A stretch of 59,466 bases of DNA from an uncultured Peptoniphilus sp. Its GTDB lineage: Bacteria > Bacillota > Clostridia > Tissierellales > Peptoniphilaceae. The stretch spans positions 1-59,466 of the forward strand of contig CABQNX010000004.1 of the NCBI GenBank assembly GCA_902465645.1, in the 5' to 3' direction. Numbering within the stretch: the first letter of the stretch is position 1; each line of letters starts with the position of its first letter. The translations under genes and the position numbers were made by a program. The notes under the pieces were generated by a model. It worked only from the letters and a program-made list of their open reading frames with translations. It had not been told where the DNA came from and did not search any database. Below are positions 52,633 to 59,466 of this stretch, piece by piece.

Positions 52633-53388
52633 TACATATTTAGTCCCAGTAACGGGACTTTTTTTATTGCCTTTTTTTAAAAGTCTAGAAACATTTAAGA
52701 GTTCTCTCTCTTTTAGAATTCCTTTTTCTCTTAAATACTTCTCTGCCCTAGAGTAAAAGGCCCTCTTGGACTCAGTTACATAAAAATAATCCCTTATATA
52801 ATTTTCCTTCTTATAGGCATAATCTTCTAAAATCCCATCAACATTGGAATAAATTTCTATTTTCAAGACTTTTTTTGCAAAATAATTTATGAAAAAGTCC
52901 TTCTTCAAATGAAGACCACTTGAGGCAAGGAAAATCATATTATACTTTGAAAAATCAAAATCCTTGAAGTATTCGTCAGAGATCATCTTCATTATGTCAT
53001 CGGCTATTCCATCATTGGCTCCGTTTATCAAAAGTGGAACATCTAGATAATCTACTGGCGAATCGGTAAAGTTTTTTAAAGTTTCTTCTTTACAAGTTAA
53101 CTTTGATCCAAGACATAGGATTTTTTTATCTTTTAGCTTTTTCTTTAAAGCCTCTTTCCCATAAAAGGCTCTTCTCGAATTTTTAAAATAGTTAATGGCA
53201 TCGAAGTCCATAACTATTATTTTTTTTGCCTTCTTAAAGGATTTTCCCAAAAATTTTATCCTCTCATCAACCACTTCTCGCCTATAAAGTCCATAATATT
53301 CAAATTTATCATCAACATAATAGTTTAAGTAGTCCCTGTGGACTTCGTAAAGTCCAACGATTCCTGGACCTGTATCAAAAACTGCCAT
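52582..53388 (-). CDS. MurI-like Asp/Glu racemase homologue lacking both catalytic cysteines
   Basis: About 268 residues. It follows glutamate racemase from end to end: VFDTGPGIVGLYEV for the DSGVGGL motif, KKIIVMDFDAINYF where racemases have VIACNTA, LGSKLTCKEETL for GTENTIKS, YLDVPLLIN for ACPLLVP, and MIFLASSGLHLKKDF where they have LILGCTHYPIL. Both catalytic cysteines are therefore replaced (by Asp or Phe, and by Ser). It cannot racemise by the usual mechanism; a binding or regulatory role, or decay, is inferred. It overlaps the end of ispE. Its last 17 codons are antisense to the SRP RNA 3' end. ATG at 53388 or GTG at 53397 could be the start. Confidence 0.65.
   Translation of the reverse strand: MAVFDTGPGIVGLYEVHRDYLNYYVDDKFEYYGLYRREVVDERIKFLGKSFKKAKKIIVMDFDAINYFKNSRRAFYGKEALKKKLKDKKILCLGSKLTCKEETLKNFTDSPVDYLDVPLLINGANDGIADDIMKMISDEYFKDFDFSKYNMIFLASSGLHLKKDFFINYFAKKVLKIEIYSNVDGILEDYAYKKENYIRDYFYVTESKRAFYSRAEKYLREKGILKERELLNVSRLLKKGNKKSPVTGTKYVAMHPKSKVNLTRYPYS
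52642..52665 (+). terminator. Terminator of SRP RNA
   Basis: AGTCCC / GGGACT with a 6-nt loop and seven T. It lies within the C-terminal codons of the gene on the opposite strand. Confidence 0.85.
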
Positions 53389-54220
53389 CTTCCTCACCCA
53401 CTCTCAACTTATAGGTCTTGTCATAAGTTTTTTTGAAGTACCTGTAGGCATCTTCTAAGTCATTTTTATTTTCAAAAATTCCAAAAATTGTGGCCCCACT
53501 TCCACTCATAAGAGAAGCAGACTTAAAGTCCCTCATCTTATTCTTTATGTCTAAAAGGTCCTTGTGACTTTCAAAAACCACTTTTTCCATCTTATTTTCT
53601 AAGACCTCATTTAATTTCTTTATGTCTAAATCATAAAGACCTTGAAGGACTTGGTCAAAATCTATTCTCCTGTCATCTATTTTTATTTTTTCATAGACTT
53701 CCTTAGTGGAAACTCCATAGCCAGGATTAACTATTAGGACATTTTCAAGTTCTATTGGCTTCACTTCTTCCAGAATTTCTCCAATACCAGAAGCAAGCTT
53801 GGTTCCTCCTTTCATCATATATGTGAAGTCTGCTCCAAGACTTGAGGATAATTTTATCAAATCTTTTTTTGGAATTTTTAAATCGTACAATTCATTTAAG
53901 GCGTAAAAAGTCCCAGCTCCATTAGATGTCCCTCCTGCAAGTCCAGCTGCTAGGGGAATATTTTTTTCTATTTCAACCTTAAAAGGAAGGTCCTTTCCTA
54001 CAAAATCTCTTAGAGTCATGTAGGCCTTGTAAATAAAATTTTCTTTAATATCAAAATCAAAATCTCCAATAATTTCAACTTTATCGCTCTTAGAAAATCT
54101 CATCTCATCATAAAGGTCTGTCATCACCATTAAAGTTTTTATGTCATGGTAAGCATTTTCTCTCTTGCCTGTCACGTCGAGAGATAAGTTTAACTTTGCA
54201 TGGGCTTTCTTCGTAATCAT
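53375..54220 (-). CDS. ispE: 4-diphosphocytidyl-2-C-methyl-D-erythritol kinase
   Basis: 281 residues, GHMP kinase of the MEP isoprenoid pathway. AHAKLNLSLDVTGKRENAYHDIKT at the N-terminus, ATP loop IPLAAGLAGGTSNGAGTFYAL near 87, and the C-terminal SLMSGSGATIFGIF motif. GAGGTG precedes the ATG. It is followed by the MurI-like gene with a 14-bp overlap. Confidence 0.95.
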   Translation of the reverse strand: MITKKAHAKLNLSLDVTGKRENAYHDIKTLMVMTDLYDEMRFSKSDKVEIIGDFDFDIKENFIYKAYMTLRDFVGKDLPFKVEIEKNIPLAAGLAGGTSNGAGTFYALNELYDLKIPKKDLIKLSSSLGADFTYMMKGGTKLASGIGEILEEVKPIELENVLIVNPGYGVSTKEVYEKIKIDDRRIDFDQVLQGLYDLDIKKLNEVLENKMEKVVFESHKDLLDIKNKMRDFKSASLMSGSGATIFGIFENKNDLEDAYRYFKKTYDKTYKLRVGEEDGSF

Positions 54221-54375
54221 AAAACACCTCTAAATAATTATAATTCATTGAGAATATTTTTTCATCTATATAGAAATTTATTATGAGATCTAAAAATTAA
54301 ATCAAGACCTCATATTTAATGATAAGAATATTTTTATAAAATTATAATAATATTTTTAAAATCCACTCCATTCCT

Positions 54376-54404
54376 TTGCTAAAACATTTTCCTTGTATTA
54401 CAAT
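54376..54404 (+). promoter_or_regulatory. Hydrogenase operon promoter
   Basis: TTGCTA (54376-54381), 17-bp spacer, TACAAT (54399-54404). Predicted 5' UTR is about 13 nt. The rest of the 203-bp gap from ispE is AT-rich without visible features. Confidence 0.7.
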
Positions 54405-54423
54405 AAAGTAAGAGGTGATATTT

Positions 54424-54930
54424 ATGGATCTTAAGACCTTAGGTTTAGATGAAGCCCTTTTAAAAAGTTTAAAGGACTACATAGATACTTTTGACGACAA
54501 GGAAAACAATATTATAAGTATACTCCACTACGCCCAAGATATTTTTGGCTACCTTCCCAAGGAACTCCAAATTTATATTGCAAGGCTAACTGACCTGCCA
54601 GCATCTAGGATCAACGGAATTGTAACTTTTTACTCCTTCTTTAGCGAAAAGAAAGTTGGAGCCTTTAAGGTGGACGTCTGCCTAGGTACTGCTTGCTTTG
54701 TTGACGACAGCAAGACTCTCTTAGATGCCTTTAAGGACCAACTAAAGGTTGATGAAGATGGACTAAGTCAAGATGGCCTCTTCAATGTCAACTCCATTAG
54801 GTGTCTTGGTGCCTGCGGGATTGGTCCCGTTGTAAGAGTAAACGACAAAATTTACGGCCACGTTAAGCCCCAAGACGTAAAAGAAATTATAAAGGCTCAC
54901 AGGCAAGAGTTAGAAGAAGCAAAGAAATAA
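54424..54930 (+). CDS. hndA: Hydrogenase NuoE-like [2Fe-2S] subunit (HydC/HndA)
   Basis: 168 residues. The helical N-terminal domain ends in a thioredoxin-like [2Fe-2S] domain with ligands in CLGTAC (C-x4-C, near 82) and CLGACGIGP (C-x3-C, near 126). It transfers electrons between the NuoF-like flavin subunit and the catalytic subunit. I chose the ATG at 54424; the GTG at 54415 lies inside the Shine-Dalgarno AGAGGTGAT. First gene of the operon. Confidence 0.93.
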   Translation: MDLKTLGLDEALLKSLKDYIDTFDDKENNIISILHYAQDIFGYLPKELQIYIARLTDLPASRINGIVTFYSFFSEKKVGAFKVDVCLGTACFVDDSKTLLDAFKDQLKVDEDGLSQDGLFNVNSIRCLGACGIGPVVRVNDKIYGHVKPQDVKEIIKAHRQELEEAKK

Positions 54931-54946
54931 GAAAGAGGAGATTATT

Positions 54947-55336
54947 ATGGCAAAAATAGATTCCTTAGAAAAACTTCTCGAAATAAAAGAATCTAGGCAT
55001 CACAAGACAATCCTCCGTGACATTGGAAACATGTCTGACGATGATGTTATAGAAATCTTTATTAGGGGAAATGAAAAAGAAAAGTATGCAGAGATAGAAA
55101 ATCTTTTTGACGAGCTCAAGTCCTTTGTAAGGGAAAAGGGAATGAGAAATTGTAAATTTTTATTTCAAGATGATCCAGACCAAGAGGAGAATTTTAATAT
55201 AGAAATTTCCTTTAGGGTTAGGACTAATATAAAATCCAATACTCTGGACCTCGATGATATTAAGGACTTCATCGACAAGATAAGTTCCATCAAAGATCAA
55301 GCCCACAATTATGAAAAAGAGGTGGACCATGAATAA
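54947..55336 (+). CDS. Protein in the HndB position without cluster cysteines
   Basis: 129 residues. Position between the NuoE-like and NuoF-like subunits is that of HndB, a thioredoxin-fold [2Fe-2S] protein. The start MAKIDSLEKLLEIKESRHHKT resembles HndB proteins, and VIEIFIRGNEKEKYAEIENLFDEL could be the first strand and helix of that fold. Only one cysteine remains (RNCKF near 68), so it cannot bind a [2Fe-2S] cluster as HndB does. It may be a structural subunit. Alternatively it is an unrelated protein. It overlaps the next gene by 8 bp. Confidence 0.6.
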   Translation: MAKIDSLEKLLEIKESRHHKTILRDIGNMSDDDVIEIFIRGNEKEKYAEIENLFDELKSFVREKGMRNCKFLFQDDPDQEENFNIEISFRVRTNIKSNTLDLDDIKDFIDKISSIKDQAHNYEKEVDHE

Positions 55337-57098
55337 CTTGAGATTACAAATTTTAATTTGCAAGGGAACTGGTTGCGTGTCTGCAAGAAGTGACCTTATA
55401 AAAGAAAATTTTGACAAGGCCCTAGAAGACTATAAGATTAATGACGTTGAGGCAATAATAACTGGTTGCTTTGGTTTTTGTGGAGAGGGACCTATTGTCA
55501 AGGTGGAGCCTGACAATGTCTTCTACACTCACGTCAGCCCAGAGGACGTAAACGAAATTATAGCTGAACACATTATTCACGGAAGACCTGTTAAAAGACT
55601 TTTATTCAGGAATCCAAAGAACAATGAAGTCATCTACAACCAACGTGACATGAACTTCTACGGCAAGCAAACTCGTCTTGCTTTAAAAAACTGTGGCAAG
55701 ATTGATCCAGAAAACATTTATGACTACATATCCTATGACGGTTACCAAGCTCTTTTCAAAGTTTTAACAGAAATGAGCCCGCAAGATGTAATCGACGTCA
55801 TCAAGGCATCAGGCCTTCGTGGTCGTGGTGGCGGTGGATTCCCTACTGGCATCAAGTGGCAAAATACCTACATGAGTCCTGGCGACGAAAAATATATTTT
55901 CTGTAACGCTGACGAGGGTGACCCAGGTGCCTTTATGGATAGGTCCATACTTGAAGGTGACCCCAACTCTATTGTTGAAGCCATGACCATTGGCGGTTAT
56001 GCAACTGGTGCAAACCACGGTGTTATTTATATAAGAGCTGAATATCCTCTTGCCATCCATAGACTAAAGACAGCTATTGGTCAGGCAAGAAAGTATGGTT
56101 TTTTAGGAAGAAATATTTTTAATTCTGGCTTTGATTTTGATATAGAAATAAGATATGGGGCTGGAGCCTTTGTATGTGGTGAAGAAACTGCCCTTATCCA
56201 CTCAGTTGAAGGAAAAAGAGGAGAACCAACAAGAAAGCCACCCTTCCCTTCAGTCAAAGGTTACATGGGAAAACCAACTACAGTTAATAACGTAGAAACA
56301 TATGCCAATATTCCACAAATTATCTTAAGAGGACCAGAATGGTTTGCCTCCATGGGTACAGAAAAATCCAAGGGAACAAAGGTCTTTGCCCTAGCTGGCA
56401 AGGTCAACAATGTTGGACTTGTTGAAGTCCCAATGGGAATTACCATAAGAGAAATTGTCTACGACATTGGCGGTGGAATACCAAATGGCAAAAAATTTAA
56501 GGCCGTTCAAATTGGTGGACCTTCTGGTGGTATGATCACCAAGGAAAATATAGACACCCCAATTGATTACGAAAACCTTAAGGAAATTGGTGCCATGATG
56601 GGTTCTGGTGGACTTATAGTCATGGACGAAGACAATGACATGGTGGACATAGCCAAATTCTACCTAGAATTTACCCAAGACGAGTCTTGTGGCAAGTGTA
56701 CTCCTTGTAGGATTGGAACTAAGAGGCTATTAGAAATGTTGGAAAAACTTTTGGACAACAAGGGTTCAGAAGAAGACCTCCAAAAAATCGAAGACCTCTG
56801 CCACAACATAATTAACTCAGCAGCTTGTGGACTTGGTCAAACTGCACCAAACCCAATCCTATCTACTATGAGGTACTTCCCCGACGAATACTTAAAATAT
56901 GCAAGACGTGAAATGAAAAAATTTTATAAAATTGATAAGGACAAGTGCGTTGGCTGTCACAAGTGTGCTGGCCTTTGTCCAGTCAAGTGCATAAGTGGCG
57001 AAGTTAAAGAAAAACACGAGATTGACAAGAAAAAATGTATAGCTTGTGGAACTTGTGCCAAGGCTTGTCCAGTTAATGCTATAGCCATGGGAAGGTAG
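55329..57098 (+). CDS. hndC: Hydrogenase NuoF-like NAD(H)- and FMN-binding subunit (HydB/HndC)
   Basis: 589 residues from the ATG after AGAGGTGG. Three parts. (1) N-terminal [2Fe-2S] thioredoxin-like domain, CKGTGC and CFGFCGEGP. (2) NuoF core with the FMN/NADH site RGRGGGGFPTGIKW near 160, then GADEGDPGAF-like NADEGDPGAFMDR and the [4Fe-4S] motif ESCGKCTPCRIGT. (3) C-terminal bacterial ferredoxin domain with two [4Fe-4S] sites (CVGCHKCAGLCP, CIACGTCAKACP). This build is that of HydB in bifurcating HydABC hydrogenases. Confidence 0.95.
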   Translation: MNNLRLQILICKGTGCVSARSDLIKENFDKALEDYKINDVEAIITGCFGFCGEGPIVKVEPDNVFYTHVSPEDVNEIIAEHIIHGRPVKRLLFRNPKNNEVIYNQRDMNFYGKQTRLALKNCGKIDPENIYDYISYDGYQALFKVLTEMSPQDVIDVIKASGLRGRGGGGFPTGIKWQNTYMSPGDEKYIFCNADEGDPGAFMDRSILEGDPNSIVEAMTIGGYATGANHGVIYIRAEYPLAIHRLKTAIGQARKYGFLGRNIFNSGFDFDIEIRYGAGAFVCGEETALIHSVEGKRGEPTRKPPFPSVKGYMGKPTTVNNVETYANIPQIILRGPEWFASMGTEKSKGTKVFALAGKVNNVGLVEVPMGITIREIVYDIGGGIPNGKKFKAVQIGGPSGGMITKENIDTPIDYENLKEIGAMMGSGGLIVMDEDNDMVDIAKFYLEFTQDESCGKCTPCRIGTKRLLEMLEKLLDNKGSEEDLQKIEDLCHNIINSAACGLGQTAPNPILSTMRYFPDEYLKYARREMKKFYKIDKDKCVGCHKCAGLCPVKCISGEVKEKHEIDKKKCIACGTCAKACPVNAIAMGR

Positions 57099-57107
57099 GG
57101 ATGAATT

Positions 57108-58844
57108 ATGATTAATTGTGTGATAAATGATAAAAAATTACAAGTTAAGGAAGGAAGCACCATCCTAGAAGCGGCAAAGGAAGTTGGAATTGAGATCCCT
57201 ACCCTTTGTCATATGAAGCTCCCCAACTTTAATTATGAAAATATGCCTTCATCATGCAGGATTTGTATGGTAGAAGTTGTTGGCAGGCCAAAACTTTGTA
57301 CTGCCTGTTCCGAAGAAATAACTGAGGGCATGGTAATAAAAACTGATACAGTAAAGGCAGTTGAAGCAAGAAGGATAAATTTGGAACTTCTTCTTTCCAA
57401 CCACCCAAAGGACTGCTTGGTCTGTCCTAAAAATTTAAATTGTGAGCTTCAAGCACTTGCAGAAAAAATGGGCATAAGAGAAATTGCCTACAAGGGTGAC
57501 AAGGCAGGTCACAAGGTGGACTCATCTTCAGATTCAATTTACAGAAATCCCAACAAGTGCATTATGTGCAGAAGATGTGAAACTATGTGTAACGAAGTTC
57601 AAACTGTGGGAACTCTTGGTGGACTAAACCGTGGCTTTGACGCCATAGTCTCCCCTGCCTTTAATCTTCCACTGGCAGATTCATCTTGTACCTTCTGCGG
57701 CCAATGTGTGGCAGTTTGCCCAACGGGTGCAATTGTAGAAGTTGATGCAACTGCAAGAGTCTTTAAAGAAATTAAAAATCCAAGAAAGCACCTTGTAGTC
57801 CAAGTTGCTCCATCAATAAGAGTTGCCATAGGAGAACTCTTTGGCATGGACCCAGGTCAGGTTACAACAGGTAAACTTGTTACAGCCCTAAGAAAACTCG
57901 GATTCGATACAGTTTTTGACACAGACTTTTCAGCAGATTTGACAGTTATGGAAGAAGCCAGTGAGCTAGTTGATAGGATTCAAAATGACAAGACAATGCC
58001 AATCTTAACATCTTGCTGTCCAGCCTGGGTTAGGTTTATAGAAATGAATTATCCAGACATGTTAGATATTCCATCATCATGTAAGTCACCACAAATGATG
58101 ATGGGATCCATGGTAAAGACTTACTACGCAGAAAAAACTGGCATACCTGCCAAGGACATTGTTATGGTTTCAGTTATGCCTTGCACTGCCAAGAAGGCAG
58201 AAGCAGACAGGGCTGAACTTGGATCTAATGACATGAAGGACGTGGACTATGTCCTTTCAACAAGAGAGCTTGGCAGGATGATAAACTTATATGGAATTGA
58301 CTTTGAAGGGCTTGAAGAGGGAGAATTTGACCAAATCATGGGAGAGTCCACTGGAGCAGGAACAATTTTTGGAACAACTGGCGGCGTAATCGAAGCAGCA
58401 ATAAGAACTGCATCAGAATGGCTAACTGGAGAAGAGTTAGAAAAAATTGAATTCCAAGAACTAAGAGGATTAAAGGGCATAAGGTCAGCAGAAGTAGCTG
58501 TTGGAGATATGAACCTAAGAGTTGGAATCGCCCATGGACTTGGCAACGCAAGAAAGCTCCTCGATGGAATAAAAGATGGAACTTATAATTTTGATGCCAT
58601 AGAAATCATGGCTTGTCCAGGTGGATGTATTGGAGGAGGCGGCCAACCTTACCACCACGGCAAGGAAGAAGTCTTACTTAAGAGACAAAGAGCCCTTTAT
58701 GAAATAGATAAAAATAAAGAAATAAGAAAGGCTCACGAAAACCCAATGATTAAGAAGATTTATAAAGACTACTTGGGAAGGCCTTATGGAGAAAGAGCCC
58801 ATAACTTGCTTCATACAAAATACCAGGCGAGAGAAAAGATTTAG
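57108..58844 (+). CDS. hndD: [FeFe] hydrogenase catalytic subunit (HydA/HndD)
   Basis: 578 residues. N-terminal [2Fe-2S] domain (CRICMVEVVGRPKLCTAC), His-ligated [4Fe-4S] (HPKDCLVCPKNLNC), two [4Fe-4S] sites (CIMCRRCETMC, CTFCGQCVAVC). The H-cluster motifs are all intact: TSCCPAW, MPCTAKKAE and ACPGGCIGGGGQP. It ends with the small-subunit-like tail KIYKDYLGRPYGERAHNLLHTKY. It makes H2 from NADH and probably reduced ferredoxin. The maturases HydE, HydF and HydG are not in the window. Confidence 0.96.
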   Translation: MINCVINDKKLQVKEGSTILEAAKEVGIEIPTLCHMKLPNFNYENMPSSCRICMVEVVGRPKLCTACSEEITEGMVIKTDTVKAVEARRINLELLLSNHPKDCLVCPKNLNCELQALAEKMGIREIAYKGDKAGHKVDSSSDSIYRNPNKCIMCRRCETMCNEVQTVGTLGGLNRGFDAIVSPAFNLPLADSSCTFCGQCVAVCPTGAIVEVDATARVFKEIKNPRKHLVVQVAPSIRVAIGELFGMDPGQVTTGKLVTALRKLGFDTVFDTDFSADLTVMEEASELVDRIQNDKTMPILTSCCPAWVRFIEMNYPDMLDIPSSCKSPQMMMGSMVKTYYAEKTGIPAKDIVMVSVMPCTAKKAEADRAELGSNDMKDVDYVLSTRELGRMINLYGIDFEGLEEGEFDQIMGESTGAGTIFGTTGGVIEAAIRTASEWLTGEELEKIEFQELRGLKGIRSAEVAVGDMNLRVGIAHGLGNARKLLDGIKDGTYNFDAIEIMACPGGCIGGGGQPYHHGKEEVLLKRQRALYEIDKNKEIRKAHENPMIKKIYKDYLGRPYGERAHNLLHTKYQAREKI

Positions 58845-58853
58845 GGGAAAATT

Positions 58854-59466
58854 ATTTTAAAAGCTTCGCTTTTATAAGATTTATAAGGAGGGGGAGCCAG
58901 GGGCGAGCGAGGCCCCCCCTTGTGCCTGCGTGGTATGACCCCCTCCTTAAACCTCCCCCCTGACCCCATCGCCCTGGCAGGGGCCCGACCCTCTAATACG
59001 CAAAAAGCTCTACGACTAAAAATTTCAAACTCGCTTCGCTCAAACAGTGAAATTTTTTTAACGTCTCCGAACTTTTTGCTTACTGCCTCATTAGCTTATG
59101 GTTTATTAGCAACATTTACGACCTTATAAAGTTTCAACAAGCTGGGTCACTCCATTAGTTTACTGCTTAAATATGAAGTTGTAATTTGTTTTGAAGTCAT
59201 AAAAACTTCCAAGCTCACATTTACTTCTAAAGTTATAGAAAAATACAACTTCACAAATAATTATGAAGTTATAAAAAAATTAAGCTTAATCTTTATGATT
59301 AAGCTTTTTTTGATGTAAAAGTTTTAAATTGTTGTCAAGTTCTCTTAAGTGACTTTACATAAATTTGAAATTGTGTAAAGGTAAAACCATTAACTAAGGT
59401 TGAAGAACCACGTAAGGCAAGACAGCCGTTAAGAAAATTCAATGTGCTTGAGCAATTTATTGCTCA
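58854..59466 (+). repeat. Gene-free repeat element, copy B (cut by the window end)
   Basis: Colinear with the left part of the element at 24858-25780. It has a small palindrome AAAGCTTCGCTTT, a GC-rich hairpin with 10-bp stem (58885-58894 / 58939-58948), a C-rich tract, and the CAAACTCGCTTCGCTCAAAC block. The AT-rich body follows, with hairpin AAGCTTAATC / GATTAAGCTT plus T-run (59282-59312). The most conserved block is at 59374-59466, where the window stops in the TTGCTCA hairpin. No credible gene; about 600 bp are visible. Confidence 0.75.

Noticed and set aside
53375..53397. Frameshift between ispE and the MurI-like gene
   Set aside because: Both proteins have complete, separate family ends; the short overlap is ordinary operon coupling.
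58920..59129. 69-codon open frame in repeat copy B
   Set aside because: Runs through the GC-rich hairpin block; not matched in copy A.

Overview
The window is a low-GC Gram-positive anaerobe chromosome segment. The gene set suggests the Tissierellia/Peptoniphilaceae (an Anaerococcus-like organism). Pointers are AT-rich intergenic DNA with Bacillus-type promoters, a Bacillus-type long SRP RNA behind tRNA-Ser, Veg, RicT, DarA and FtsEX-PcsB, a multi-subunit [FeFe] hydrogenase and no respiratory genes. The genus is inference only.

Layout. 1-5.1 kb: bioB with its own promoter/operator, trmB, a secreted nuclease, an NhaC-family antiporter and two small paralogous ORFs of unknown function. 5.17-16.8 kb: a complete type I-E CRISPR-Cas locus, all on the minus strand. 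The operon order is cas3-cse1-cse2-cas7-cas5-cas6-cas1-cas2, and it runs directly into an array of 38 repeats and 37 spacers. Cas2 is fused to a DEDDh (DnaQ-like) exonuclease domain. 17-24.8 kb: MATE transporter, trxB, a DUF2207-like membrane protein, then murB-rapZ-yvcK-fni-hutD. 24.86-25.78 kb: a gene-free repeat element with inverted GC-rich hairpin ends; a second copy starts at 58.85 kb and runs off the right edge. 25.8-29.8 kb: ftsE-ftsX-M23 hydrolase-ctpA (division and cell-wall cleavage). 30-34 kb: CofE-like ligase, veg, mnmA, rplY. 34-40.2 kb: a Ugp-like ABC importer followed by PHP and HAD hydrolases. 40.4-44.6 kb: bioY-bioD-bioA under a BirA-type operator, a MerR regulator and ferritin. 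44.6-52.2 kb: an alpha/beta hydrolase, then a yaaO-tmk-darA-darA'-holB-ricT block like that of Bacillus, with birA upstream. 52.2-54.2 kb: tRNA-Ser(GGA) and SRP RNA on the plus strand, converging on a MurI-like gene that has lost both catalytic cysteines, and ispE. 54.4-58.8 kb: a NAD-linked, probably electron-bifurcating [FeFe] hydrogenase operon.

How the genes work together. BioA, BioD and BioB cover only the last three steps of biotin synthesis, BioY imports, and BirA ligates biotin and can repress. IspE (MEP pathway) and type 2 IPP isomerase supply isoprenoids. FtsEX with the coiled-coil M23 hydrolase controls peptidoglycan cleavage, with MurB making precursor. The hydrogenase disposes of fermentative reductant as H2.

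Most unusual items: the repeat element family; a CRISPR spacer that reads as an intrinsic terminator in the pre-crRNA direction; an array promoter embedded in the cas2 stop codon; a perfect palindrome around the bioB -10 box; the cysteine-less MurI homologue whose 3' end is antisense to the SRP RNA; a cysteine-poor protein in the HndB slot of the hydrogenase operon; and the paired small ORFs at the CRISPR trailer end.
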